A stretch of 30,851 bases of DNA from a virus. The stretch covers positions 1-30,851 of IMG/VR virus record IMGVR_UViG_3300032224_000911. The stretch is one strand, 5' to 3'. The stretch's first letter is position 1. Every line of letters starts with the position of its first letter. The translations under genes were made by a program, and so were the position numbers. The notes below the pieces were generated by a model. The model was not told where the DNA came from. It saw only the letters and a program-made list of their open reading frames with translations, and did no database searches. Of this stretch, positions 7,303 through 15,403 are shown one piece after another.

Positions 7303-8271
7303 ATGGCATCTTTGGCAGAAATTAGAGCAAAACTTAAGGCAGCTGAATCAAAAGGTTCAGGAGAAAGAACAGGTGGTGATAATTCAATTTACCCATTCTG
7401 GAATTTAAAAGAAGGTAGCGAATCTACACTTAGATTCTTACCCGACGGCAATTCAGATAACACATTTTTCTGGGTTGAACGTGCAATGATCAAACTTCCC
7501 TTTGCAGGTATCAAAGGCGAATCCGAAAGCAAACAAATCACAGTACAAGTTCCATGCGTAGAAATGTATGGCGATACATGTCCAATCTTAGCTGAAGTTC
7601 GCGGTTGGTTTAAAGATCCAGCATTGGAAGACATGGGCCGTAAATACTGGAAAAAGCGTTCATACATTTTCCAAGGGTTTGTTGCAGAGGACGGCCTTGC
7701 AGAAAAAGAAACTCCAGAAAATCCAATCCGTAGATTTATCATCGGTCCTCAGATCTTTACACTAATCCGTAGTGCGTTAGTTGATCCAGAGTTGGAAGAT
7801 TTGCCAACAGACTTCGTACACGGTCTAGACTTTCGTATGAAGAAAGGTTCGAAAGGCGGTTATGCTGACTACTCAACTAGCTCTTGGGCACGTCGTGAGC
7901 GTCCACTAAATGATGCTGAACAAGCCGCTATTAAAGAACGTGGTTTGTTTAATTTAAGTGACTTCTTGCCTAAGAAACCAGGCGAAGTTGAATTGAAGGT
8001 CATGAAGGAAATGTTTGAAGCATCAGTTGACGGCGAGCCATATGACATGGAACGTTGGGGACAATATTTCAAACCAGCCGGCATGAGCCAAAACACAGGT
8101 GATCCTGTAAAAGCAACTCCTAAAGCATCTGCACCGGCAGAAGACTTTGATGATGAACTAGCGCCAGTAGCAAAAACTACTACTGCTCCAGCACCAAAGG
8201 CTGAAGCGGCCGCAGGCGGTGACTCACGTGCCCAAGACATCTTGGCAATGATTCGCAATCGTCAGAAGTAA
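7303..8271 (+). CDS. 32: Single-stranded DNA-binding protein gp32
   Basis: It coats single-stranded DNA at the fork and in recombination intermediates. The core (residues about 30-230) carries the marine-T4-like signature YPFWNLKEGSESTLRFLPDG and FFWVERAMIKLPF. An acidic patch (EDFDDELAP) near the C-terminus corresponds to the gp32 tail that contacts partner proteins, although this one ends in a short basic tip. T4 gp32 binds zinc through H64, C77, C87 and C90; here only C85 and C93 are present, so the zinc site looks lost or altered. A strong Shine-Dalgarno AGGAG (7291-7295) precedes the ATG. uvsX follows after a hairpin. Confidence 0.93.
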   Translation: MASLAEIRAKLKAAESKGSGERTGGDNSIYPFWNLKEGSESTLRFLPDGNSDNTFFWVERAMIKLPFAGIKGESESKQITVQVPCVEMYGDTCPILAEVRGWFKDPALEDMGRKYWKKRSYIFQGFVAEDGLAEKETPENPIRRFIIGPQIFTLIRSALVDPELEDLPTDFVHGLDFRMKKGSKGGYADYSTSSWARRERPLNDAEQAAIKERGLFNLSDFLPKKPGEVELKVMKEMFEASVDGEPYDMERWGQYFKPAGMSQNTGDPVKATPKASAPAEDFDDELAPVAKTTTAPAPKAEAAAGGDSRAQDILAMIRNRQK

Positions 8272-8274
8272 TAA

Positions 8275-8296
8275 TAAGGGGACTTTGGTCCCCTTA
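8275..8296 (+). terminator. Hairpin between gp32 and uvsX
   Basis: A perfect 9-bp stem TAAGGGGAC / GTCCCCTTA encloses a TTTG loop. There is no long T-run, so it is more likely a partial terminator or an mRNA-stabilising 3' structure that lets gp32 be expressed above uvsX. Confidence 0.6.
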
Positions 8297-8320
8297 AATC
8301 ATCATTAGGAGAATTAATTT

Positions 8321-9379
8321 ATGGCTACAAAAGCCTTCGATTTATCGAAATTTAGAAAGACCTTGACCAAGAGTATTGACGGTCTAGGTGTTGGGTTTAA
8401 TGATCCAACAGATTGGATTAGTACAGGCAATTATACGCTTAACTATCTAATCAGTGGAGATTTCCACAAAGGTATTCCACTAGGTAAAGTTACTGTGTTT
8501 GCTGGAGAATCTGGTGCAGGTAAGAGTTTTATCTGTTCAGGCAATCTAGTACGTAATGCACAGGCTCAAGGTATCTACGTTATCTTAATTGATACAGAAA
8601 ATGCCCTAGACGAAACATGGCTACATGCACTTGGTGTAGATACTAGCGAAGACAAGCTTCTTAAACTCAATATGGCAATGATTGATGACGTGGCTAAAAC
8701 CATTCATGAATTCATGAAAGAGTATAAAGAAATGTCAGAACGTCCTAAAGTCTTATTTGTCATAGACTCATTGGGTATGTTGCTTACCCCCACTGACATT
8801 AACCAGTTCCAAGCTGGTGACATGAAGGGAGACATGGGCCGTAAGCCAAAAGCATTAACCTCATTAGTTCGTAACTGTGTCAATATGTTTGGTAGTTATA
8901 ATGTAGGCATGGTATGTACAAACCACACATATGCGTCACAGGACATGTTTGATCCTGACGACAAGATTAGTGGTGGTCAAGGCTTTGTTTACGCATCCAG
9001 TATTGTTGTTGCTATGAAAAAACTCAAACTTAAAGAGGATGAGGATGGCAACAAGGTATCAGATGTTATGGGTATTCGTGCAAGTTGCAAAATTATGAAA
9101 ACTCGTTACAGCAAACCTTTTGAAACTGTACAAATTAAGATCCCATATGAAACAGGTATGAATCCATATAGCGGTATGGTTGATATGTGCGAAAAAGCCG
9201 GCTTGCTAAAACAAGAAGGTAACAGACTCAAGTGGGTCGATCCAGAGACAGGTGAGGAATTCAAATTCTACCGAAAAGAATGGAAAGATGATAAATTAGA
9301 TATGATAATGGCAAAATTCCATATCAAAACTTTAACAACAACTACCATTCCTGAGGAGACTGAAGAAAATGTTGAATGA
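8321..9379 (+). CDS. uvsX: UvsX RecA-like recombinase
   Basis: It forms filaments on ssDNA and catalyses strand exchange for recombination-dependent replication. Visible motifs are Walker A GESGAGKS (residues 62-69), the catalytic-glutamate region LIDTENA (89-95), Walker B VLFVIDS (144-150) and the L2-like ISGGQGF. At 352 aa it is shorter than T4 UvsX (391 aa), mostly at the C-terminus. A strong AGGAG Shine-Dalgarno at 8307-8311 fixes the start. The next gene starts inside its last codons (11-base overlap), and uvsY follows, so the recombination genes are translationally linked. Confidence 0.96.
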   Translation: MATKAFDLSKFRKTLTKSIDGLGVGFNDPTDWISTGNYTLNYLISGDFHKGIPLGKVTVFAGESGAGKSFICSGNLVRNAQAQGIYVILIDTENALDETWLHALGVDTSEDKLLKLNMAMIDDVAKTIHEFMKEYKEMSERPKVLFVIDSLGMLLTPTDINQFQAGDMKGDMGRKPKALTSLVRNCVNMFGSYNVGMVCTNHTYASQDMFDPDDKISGGQGFVYASSIVVAMKKLKLKEDEDGNKVSDVMGIRASCKIMKTRYSKPFETVQIKIPYETGMNPYSGMVDMCEKAGLLKQEGNRLKWVDPETGEEFKFYRKEWKDDKLDMIMAKFHIKTLTTTTIPEETEENVE

Positions 9380-9602
9380 AACACAAATAGGTGACATCTG
9401 GTTGCTATTCGCTGACTATATCGATAAAAAGTCTGTCGAAGCTGTAGCAGAGCGTTATGTTGATCTACTAGCAGATTTTAATACACCGGATCGAGTACTA
9501 GAGGCATCTACTGGTGTCGATAGTACATTAGATGCCGCTATTGAGTACTATCTCGAAGATTCCGATAGTGATGATGACGATGTAAGTGAATTGGATTTCT
9601 AA
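9369..9602 (+). CDS. Small acidic protein between uvsX and uvsY
   Basis: A 77-aa protein of unknown function. The N-terminal 50 residues look helical (MLNETQIGDIWLLFADYIDK), and the C-terminus is strongly acidic (EDSDSDDDD). From memory, similar small acidic proteins occur near uvsX in other marine T4-like phages. It overlaps uvsX by 11 bases, and its stop overlaps the uvsY start (TAATG), which points to a role with the recombinase. A DNA-mimic or UvsX-modulating role would be inference. Confidence 0.8.
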   Translation: MLNETQIGDIWLLFADYIDKKSVEAVAERYVDLLADFNTPDRVLEASTGVDSTLDAAIEYYLEDSDSDDDDVSELDF

Positions 9603-10054
9603 TGTGGTATTCTAAGATATCTAAGGATATTAGTTACATTCCAGATGCTGTTCAATATTTTAACGATGAGCTCGACGAAGCACGAAAAGAAGTTCGAGTT
9701 ATTGGAAATATTGAACGTGCATCTGCGGCTATGCCAGGAATCGTTGAACAACGGTTCGGACAGCTACAGGAAATTGAAGCTATCTTAGAATATCTTAATA
9801 TCGAACTACGTAGATTAAAAAGCCAGCATTTTAGAAAATATCTTGAGAGTTATCAAAGGGCTTTGAGTAGTAGAGACTGCGAAAAGTTTGTAGAGGGTGA
9901 AGCTGATGTTGTTGACTTTGAAAAAATTATCAATGAGTTTGCATTGCTACGCAATAAGTGGTTGAGTATTACTAAAGCCTTAGATATTAAACAATGGCAA
10001 CTTTCTAATATTATTAAATTAAGAGTTGCTGGTATGGAAGACGCTTCTCTTTAA
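9602..10054 (+). CDS. uvsY: UvsY-like recombination mediator
   Basis: UvsY loads UvsX onto gp32-coated ssDNA. This 150-aa protein (T4 UvsY is 137 aa) is mostly helical and charged. Its C-terminal pattern LDIKQWQLSNIIKLRVAGMED fits the UvsY C-terminus, where an R-x-[FY]-x-I-[KS]-x-x-I type helix ends in a short F/V-x-x-G segment. The call rests on this weak pattern plus position after uvsX and before uvsW. Its start overlaps the previous stop by one base, and it ends before a terminator at 10078-10111, so it closes the gp32-uvsX-uvsY unit. Confidence 0.72.
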   Translation: MWYSKISKDISYIPDAVQYFNDELDEARKEVRVIGNIERASAAMPGIVEQRFGQLQEIEAILEYLNIELRRLKSQHFRKYLESYQRALSSRDCEKFVEGEADVVDFEKIINEFALLRNKWLSITKALDIKQWQLSNIIKLRVAGMEDASL

Positions 10055-10077
10055 TCAATTCGCCCAAAAGCGATCCG

Positions 10078-10111
10078 ATAGGCCTTAAATAATTATGAGG
10101 CCTATTTTTTT
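10078..10111 (+). terminator. Intrinsic terminator after uvsY
   Basis: An 8-bp stem ATAGGCCT (10078-10085) / AGGCCTAT (10098-10105) is followed by seven T residues. It ends the gp32-uvsX-uvsY unit directly before a fresh promoter. Confidence 0.82.
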
Positions 10112-10119
10112 CTATATGG

Positions 10120-10148
10120 TTGACCTTTGATGAACAATAGCATATACT
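10120..10148 (+). promoter_or_regulatory. Sigma70-like promoter before the 397-aa gene
   Basis: TTGACC, exactly 17 bases, then TATACT: a near-consensus promoter. The -10 box ends 8 bases before the ATG at 10156, so the predicted start of transcription falls at the start codon. No Shine-Dalgarno lies in between. Confidence 0.72.
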
Positions 10149-10155
10149 TACTAAT

Positions 10156-11349
10156 ATGATGACCGTTGATATACTCCTTAAAGAAATTTTAGAATGCCCG
10201 CAAGAATACGCTAAGTCTCGGATATCTAAAAGAGATTTTAATACATTAGTTAGTTTATCTAATGCTATTGATCGTCCTGCGTTTATAACAGAAAATCAAG
10301 CTAATTTATTAGTTAAAATCCTTAAAGAAAATTATAAAAAAATAGAAAACTTTTCTGAAACAATAATTTTGACTATAGCTGAGCCTATATGGTCAAAAAA
10401 GTTTAGATATATTGAACAAATTAAAAAACTTAAAATTTTACCAAGATATGATCAAGATCCTTGCCTATTAATTGAATTATCGTTTAATACAACTATTCGA
10501 AAAACAATTCACAATGTTAGTAAATCACTAGAGGGTTTCATTCCAAACTTGAACGGTAAAGAATATCATGTAGATTTGACTGAAAAAAATATTATTATAC
10601 TAGTAGATACGTTAATGCCGTTTGATTTTGAAATAGACGAAAAAATATTAGATCATTACAGTGTTATAAAATCCTGGTCTGAAGAAACTGTAAAAAATCA
10701 ATTTTTAATTACTAATTTTGACAATAAAAACTTTCAAAAACATATTACTGACGACCTTGGCATAAACACAGCTATAGATAATAATATCATTAATGACCGA
10801 AGCATCAGATATCAATATTTTCCCGAAAATGCCAAAAATTTCGGTGAGAATTTGACAGAAGTTATCGCCAACAGATCAAAGAGTAGAGTGTTTATCGATA
10901 AGAAAATCCATGAACTGTCTGATATTTTTGAATCACTAAAATTATTGAGACGACTGCCAGTACTAGTAGTTTTTGAAAATTGGGATGAACAAAAAGCCTT
11001 AAAAAATCTGGAAATTTTAGACAAATCACTGGAAAAAAGTGGTACTAATAATGAGGTAGGAATTTATTTTAGATTACCTAATAGCGAAATTGGTAGGAAA
11101 TTTAACCAGTTAATTGCTGATCAACAGTATAACAAACCACTCGATCATCATACAAATATTGCAGTAGTGCAAAGTGGAAAAATTCCGAAATTTTTCCTGA
11201 AAAATGACTGGCAACCTATGAGTGTAATTGCATTGGATACCAAAATGGGTTTACGTCACGGCAAAACTAGTGTATACTCTAATTGTTGTGATTTGATTAT
11301 TGAATGGTCTGAAACGCCATCAATACTCGATCAGAGACTTATACTATGA
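10156..11349 (+). CDS. Unknown 397-aa protein coupled to uvsW
   Basis: I do not recognise this protein. It is rich in Ile, Lys, Asn and Phe and visibly more AT-rich than uvsX or uvsW on either side. The C-terminal third has alternating beta-like segments (LPVLVVFENW, NIAVVQSGKI, SVIALDT) that could be a Rossmann or helicase-like fold, but no Walker motif is present. It has its own terminator-promoter cassette upstream, and its stop overlaps the uvsW start (ATGA), so uvsW depends on this transcript. A UvsW partner is a reasonable guess from context only. The start could be the ATG at 10156 or the adjacent one at 10159. Confidence 0.82.
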   Translation: MMTVDILLKEILECPQEYAKSRISKRDFNTLVSLSNAIDRPAFITENQANLLVKILKENYKKIENFSETIILTIAEPIWSKKFRYIEQIKKLKILPRYDQDPCLLIELSFNTTIRKTIHNVSKSLEGFIPNLNGKEYHVDLTEKNIIILVDTLMPFDFEIDEKILDHYSVIKSWSEETVKNQFLITNFDNKNFQKHITDDLGINTAIDNNIINDRSIRYQYFPENAKNFGENLTEVIANRSKSRVFIDKKIHELSDIFESLKLLRRLPVLVVFENWDEQKALKNLEILDKSLEKSGTNNEVGIYFRLPNSEIGRKFNQLIADQQYNKPLDHHTNIAVVQSGKIPKFFLKNDWQPMSVIALDTKMGLRHGKTSVYSNCCDLIIEWSETPSILDQRLIL

Positions 11350-12812
11350 CAGTTAAATTAATTATAAAAGATGAGGTTAATATCAAGCTAGAGGGGCTTC
11401 CCTTAGATGCTCGTAAAAAGCTGGCCGCAACTTTTAAATATGAGATTCCTTATGCACGATATCACCCGGCATTCAAACTCGGTCGATGGGATGGGATGGT
11501 AAGTTTGTTTGGTCTTGGCGGTAACGGCTATCTAAGTCAGTTAGAGACTATCCTAGGAATTCTAACGAAATTAGGTATTGAGATTGAAGATCTTGAAGAT
11601 TTACGTACAACACCGACAATTAAATTTACACCAGTAACAGAAACATACTGGGCCGATCAAGGTAAGGTATGGCCTAAGGGTCACCAACAAGAAGGTCAGC
11701 CGATCATGCTCAGAGATTACCAAGTAGAGGCAATTAACCGATTCTTGGAAGCTCCGCAAGCATTACAAGAAATTGCTACCGGTGCAGGTAAAACAATCAC
11801 TACTGCAACACTAAGTCAAATTTGTGAAAGTTTAGGTCGTACCATTACTATTGTCCCCAATAAGTCACTTGTTGAACAAACAGAAGAAGACTTTATTAAC
11901 TGTGGATTAGACGTTGGTGTATACTACGGTGACCGTAAAGATTTGAACAAAACTCATACAATTTGCACTTGGCAAAGTCTTAATATTTTAGACAAGAAAA
12001 GTAAAAATCACGAGCATGATATCGTTACACTCGCAGAATTTCTCGACGGAGTTAAGACAGTAATTGTTGACGAAGTTCATATGGCCAAAGCCGAAGTCTT
12101 GAAAAATTTACTCACACAAAACTTATGTAATGCGGCAATCCGTTGGGGATTGACTGGAACAGTACCTAAAGAAAAATTCGAAAGTGAAAGTATATTTGCT
12201 AGTATCGGTCCAGTAATTGGCGGCATCAAAGCACACGAACTACAAGAAATGGGAGTATTATCAAACTGCCATGTGAACGTAGTGCAGATGATAGATTTAC
12301 CAGAATTTAAAGCATATGCTGAAGAATTAAAATATCTTGTTACTAATGAAGATAGAATGATTTATATCAGTAGGCTAATTAAAAAAATCTCAGATACAGG
12401 CAATACGTTAGTCCTAGTTAATAGGATCGATTCAGGCAAATTTTTAATAAACGAATTAGAAGACGCTGTGTTTGTCAGCGGAGAAGTAAAGACTAAAGAC
12501 CGAAAAGAAGAGTATGACGAAATTAAAACAAGCACTAACAAAATCATTGTGGCGACTTACGGTGTGGCCGCTGTGGGTATTAATATCCCTAGGATTTTTA
12601 ATCTGGTTCTTCTGGAACCCGGAAAGAGCTTTGTTCGCGTTATACAATCAATTGGACGCGGTATACGGAAAGCCGAAGACAAGGACTTCGTACAAATCTG
12701 GGATATAACCAGTACCTGTAAGTATGCAAAACGGCATCTTACAGAAAGAAAGAAATTTTACAAGGATGCCAAATATCCATTTACTTTAGAAAAAGTGGAT
12801 TGGCAAAAATAA
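11346..12812 (+). CDS. uvsW: UvsW-like superfamily 2 DNA helicase
   Basis: In T4, UvsW unwinds R-loops and branched DNA, regresses stalled forks and switches replication from origin to recombination mode. Motifs seen: a UvsW-type N-terminal domain (YARYHPAFKLGRWDG, residues about 36-50), MLRDYQ (121-126), Walker A ATGAGKT (144-150), DEVH box (242-245), motif III LTGTVPK and motif VI QSIGRGIRK. Its 488 aa is close to T4 UvsW (503 aa). It overlaps the upstream unknown gene by 4 bases and is followed after 6 bases, with a short AAGGA Shine-Dalgarno, by the next gene. Confidence 0.96.
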   Translation: MTVKLIIKDEVNIKLEGLPLDARKKLAATFKYEIPYARYHPAFKLGRWDGMVSLFGLGGNGYLSQLETILGILTKLGIEIEDLEDLRTTPTIKFTPVTETYWADQGKVWPKGHQQEGQPIMLRDYQVEAINRFLEAPQALQEIATGAGKTITTATLSQICESLGRTITIVPNKSLVEQTEEDFINCGLDVGVYYGDRKDLNKTHTICTWQSLNILDKKSKNHEHDIVTLAEFLDGVKTVIVDEVHMAKAEVLKNLLTQNLCNAAIRWGLTGTVPKEKFESESIFASIGPVIGGIKAHELQEMGVLSNCHVNVVQMIDLPEFKAYAEELKYLVTNEDRMIYISRLIKKISDTGNTLVLVNRIDSGKFLINELEDAVFVSGEVKTKDRKEEYDEIKTSTNKIIVATYGVAAVGINIPRIFNLVLLEPGKSFVRVIQSIGRGIRKAEDKDFVQIWDITSTCKYAKRHLTERKKFYKDAKYPFTLEKVDWQK

Positions 12813-12818
12813 GGACTC

Positions 12819-13325
12819 ATGCAGATATTAACATTAGAAGATAGGACGTTTTCATTAAACAATTTACCAGACGAAGTAGACGAAAATACTAGATTCGCAG
12901 TACTAGATAATAGTAACCCCGCAGAGCCTGATTTCTTTTTCATGCCTCTGATATTTTTAGAATCATTTAATGCTCCGGCAATGATATTACGTATAGGCAA
13001 TGATGAAGTTGCAATGCCTATTGATTGGTCAATCGCAGTGGGTGATAGTTCAAGTGGATGTGATATTGAAATTTTACCATTAACAAGTTTAAACGATCGA
13101 GGATTTGAAGCACTCATTTTTAATCCATTAAGTAGTTTTAGAGTAGAATTTAAGAAAATTGAAATCGTAAATTTCTACAATGACGTTAAATGGTACTTTC
13201 CTAAAATGAAGAACGGACAACTACTAGCAACTCCGACAAGGATGGGCGACAAGCCCAGCTGTGCATATTTTGTTAAAGAAATATCACGACAAAGCGAAAT
13301 TATTCAATTGGATAAATTATTATGA
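12819..13325 (+). CDS. Unknown 168-aa protein with C-terminal QLDKLL
   Basis: Function not recognised. The protein is mostly beta-strand-like and hydrophobic (FFMPLIFLESF, AMILRIG, FEALIFNP), and the C-terminus ends exactly in QLDKLL (residues 163-168). That hexapeptide resembles sliding-clamp-binding peptides of the QLx(x)L[FL] type, but clamp-binding motifs of T4-like phages are diverse, so this is weak. Its ATG has an AAGGA Shine-Dalgarno 6 bases after uvsW, and its stop overlaps the next start (ATGA), placing it in the uvsW-oxygenase-gp62 unit. Confidence 0.8.
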   Translation: MQILTLEDRTFSLNNLPDEVDENTRFAVLDNSNPAEPDFFFMPLIFLESFNAPAMILRIGNDEVAMPIDWSIAVGDSSSGCDIEILPLTSLNDRGFEALIFNPLSSFRVEFKKIEIVNFYNDVKWYFPKMKNGQLLATPTRMGDKPSCAYFVKEISRQSEIIQLDKLL

Positions 13326-13948
13326 CATTACGTGTAGCATATTTTCAACCTACTACATTAGCCATAGATGATGTGCCTCCTGTAGAATTTAGTAAAATCT
13401 ATAACTTATGCGAAGAATTACACATACACCCAGAATTAAATGATGCAGATAATCCTCTAATCAGTATCCGTGGCGGACAACAAATTCAAGTATATCCTAA
13501 CCAATTAGAACTAGATATTGGCTGGTTAATTAATTGGATTGAAAGTGTATGTCAAGGATATATGGAATTAGTTACTGCACAAAGCGGTACTGAAGATCTT
13601 AAAATGTGTAAACCTAAAGTTGTTAGCATATGGACGATTCGTCAATTCGAAGGCGATTATCAAGAAATGCATACACACCCCGGCGGACATATCAGCGGCA
13701 ACATATATGTATCGGCACCGGAATTATCACCTATGAGTCAACCAAGTGATAGTAAGGTTTCTTTTAGACTACCAATAAGTAAAGATGTTAGTAAGTTTAT
13801 TATGAACGACACTTGGAAATATAATCCCACTCCGGGATCTGTAATCGTATTCCCAAGCCATTTGCCGCATACTGTTTATCCGTGGAAGGGTACAGGACAT
13901 AGGACTGTACTAGCATTTGATGCAATTTTGTTACCAAAGGATGAATAA
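13322..13948 (+). CDS. 2OG-Fe(II) oxygenase family protein
   Basis: The 208-aa protein matches the 2OG-FeII_Oxy_5-type family common in marine T4-like phages. The metal-binding region is MHTHPGGHISGNIYV (H117/H119) and the distal block is FPSHLPHTVYPWKG with TGHRTVLAFD (H183, with R194 expected to bind 2-oxoglutarate). In this family the first metal site is H-x-H rather than the usual H-x-D. Such enzymes hydroxylate proteins, nucleic acids or small molecules using 2-oxoglutarate and oxygen; the substrate is unknown. It overlaps both neighbours (ATGA upstream, TAATG downstream). Confidence 0.85.
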   Translation: MTLRVAYFQPTTLAIDDVPPVEFSKIYNLCEELHIHPELNDADNPLISIRGGQQIQVYPNQLELDIGWLINWIESVCQGYMELVTAQSGTEDLKMCKPKVVSIWTIRQFEGDYQEMHTHPGGHISGNIYVSAPELSPMSQPSDSKVSFRLPISKDVSKFIMNDTWKYNPTPGSVIVFPSHLPHTVYPWKGTGHRTVLAFDAILLPKDE

Positions 13949-14241
13949 TGGGCAGTCTTAAACCAGGAGTAACACTTATACACGAACGAGTAGGCAATGT
14001 AGTCTACAGTAGAGAATTCGGAGCAGATCCTATGACTAGAAAAGTAGCAGGTTGGGATTATGATAAAGATGATCCAAAATTTGATCCTCGCACTGGCGAT
14101 GGTAGACCGTTGGTTGAGCACATACGAGAAAGTAAATTGTGGGGCGAAATTCACCGCGAGGCGAGGACCAATATCACTTTACAAAAAGCATTGGATCGTG
14201 CTATAATGATATATCGTCTAAGCAAGGATAAGCCAGAATGA
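13948..14241 (+). CDS. Small conserved T4-like phage protein, unknown function
   Basis: A 97-aa protein with the pattern LKPGVTLIHERVGNVVYSRE, then GADPMTRKVAGWDYD, which I recall as a short family recurring in marine T4-like phages without assigned function. It is hydrophilic, with a helical C-terminal half (EHIRESKLWGEIHREA) and no membrane segment. Start and stop both overlap neighbouring genes by one to four bases, placing it in the same translational unit as the oxygenase and the probable clamp-loader subunit. Confidence 0.8.
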   Translation: MGSLKPGVTLIHERVGNVVYSREFGADPMTRKVAGWDYDKDDPKFDPRTGDGRPLVEHIRESKLWGEIHREARTNITLQKALDRAIMIYRLSKDKPE

Positions 14242-14714
14242 GTGATAAAATCGAATTAAAAGAAAAGATAGCATTTGTAGACTTGAATGTTCGTGCGGCT
14301 TGGGATGAGATGACTCCTGAGCAACAAAAGAGTCTCAAAAGTGAATATTTCATCCTTAATCGATATATTAGCAATGTCAAAGGACAAAGCAGAGAGCTAC
14401 AAGAACATTTCGTATTGACTGTTAATGAGTATTTTAACAAGCATTGGAATGACTTACAAAAGCATCCTAAGCTACTTTGGTTGCTGTTATGTATGTGTAG
14501 TTACAACGGAGAAAAAACATTCTTTCACGAATGGTTAGGAAATAAGAAAAAAGCCGGTGGCAGTAAAAAAATCAAATTCTTAGAAGACATGTACCCTAAT
14601 CGAAAACGTGATGAGATTGAATTATTAGCAGAAATGTCAACTGATAAGGAACTAAAAGATCTTGCACGTAAATTTGGTTATGACGAAGCGACCATTGCAA
14701 AAAAATTAAAATGA
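14238..14714 (+). CDS. 62: Probable clamp-loader small subunit (gp62-like)
   Basis: gp62 with gp44 loads the gp45 sliding clamp. This 158-aa protein follows the pattern of phage clamp-loader A proteins: FILNRYIS near residue 38, a helical hydrophobic core (HPKLLWLLLCMC), then an aromatic/basic EWLGNKKK segment that mirrors the KR-x-KW region of cyanophage and T4 gp62, and a charged helical C-terminus. The match is by pattern, not strong identity. T4 gp62 is 187 aa. It starts inside the previous gene (ATGA) and its stop overlaps the next start. gp44 and gp45 are not in this window, an arrangement different from T4, where 44 and 62 are adjacent. Confidence 0.6.
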   Translation: MSDKIELKEKIAFVDLNVRAAWDEMTPEQQKSLKSEYFILNRYISNVKGQSRELQEHFVLTVNEYFNKHWNDLQKHPKLLWLLLCMCSYNGEKTFFHEWLGNKKKAGGSKKIKFLEDMYPNRKRDEIELLAEMSTDKELKDLARKFGYDEATIAKKLK

Positions 14715-15403
14715 TGGCATTATTAGACCAACAATACACTTGTCAATACTGTAATAATAAATTTACTAGAGAAAAAACTCTCGCAGTTCATGTCTGCGAG
14801 CAAAAAAGAAGATATCTAGCACGATCTGAAAAACATGTGATTTTAGGGTACGATACGTTTAATCGCTTTTATAAAATGAGTCAAAATCATAAAGGAGATA
14901 AAACGTATGAGGAATTCGCCAGGAGTCCTTACTATAATGCTTTTGTTAAGTTTGGCAGCTTTGTTAGCAATGTTAACCCTTTATATCCCGATAAGTTTAT
15001 TAATTATGTTGTAACTAGCGGAGTTAAGTTAGATCACTGGTGTAGAGATGCATTGTATGATGATTATGTTGTACACTTGATTAAAAGTGAACCGGTTGAA
15101 GTTGCACTCGAACGTAGCATTAGTCATATGCTGTCATGGGCTAATGATAATAATGCGCAATGGCACCATTATTTTTTATATGTGAGTTTAAGCCGAGCAT
15201 GTTATGATATACGAGATGGAAAGATAAGTCCATGGTTAGTTTTAAATGCAAAGAGCGGTAAAGATATGTTAAAAAAGTTTAATGACGAACAACTATCAGC
15301 AGTTAGTATTGTAATGGATGTACCATTTTGGTTAAACAAATTTAAAAAGTTACCTGCAGATTTAGAATTAGTTAAACAGGTAATACGAGAGAGTAATATA
15401 TAA
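14711..15403 (+). CDS. Zinc-finger protein in the replication cluster
   Basis: A 230-aa protein with an N-terminal C2HC finger: C11-x2-C14-x12-H27-x-C29 in YTCQYCNNKFTREKT, followed by a basic stretch (EQKRRYLAR). The rest is helical and aromatic, with no enzymatic motif I know. The layout of a DNA-binding finger plus a roughly 190-residue helical domain, within a replisome cluster that shows no other gene 59, makes a distant gp59-like helicase loader conceivable; this is speculation. Its stop overlaps the start of the DnaE-like gene (TAATG), so the two are probably made together and may form a complex. Confidence 0.82.
   Translation: MMALLDQQYTCQYCNNKFTREKTLAVHVCEQKRRYLARSEKHVILGYDTFNRFYKMSQNHKGDKTYEEFARSPYYNAFVKFGSFVSNVNPLYPDKFINYVVTSGVKLDHWCRDALYDDYVVHLIKSEPVEVALERSISHMLSWANDNNAQWHHYFLYVSLSRACYDIRDGKISPWLVLNAKSGKDMLKKFNDEQLSAVSIVMDVPFWLNKFKKLPADLELVKQVIRESNI

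Noticed and set aside
7226-7408. 60-aa open frame over the gp32 leader and start
   Set aside because: It overlaps the terminator-like hairpin and gp32 in another frame, and its composition is that of translated leader sequence.
10086-10094. Late promoter TAAATA in the loop of the uvsY terminator
   Set aside because: It sits inside the terminator hairpin, has no start codon at the usual distance leading to a real gene, and a much better promoter follows at 10120.
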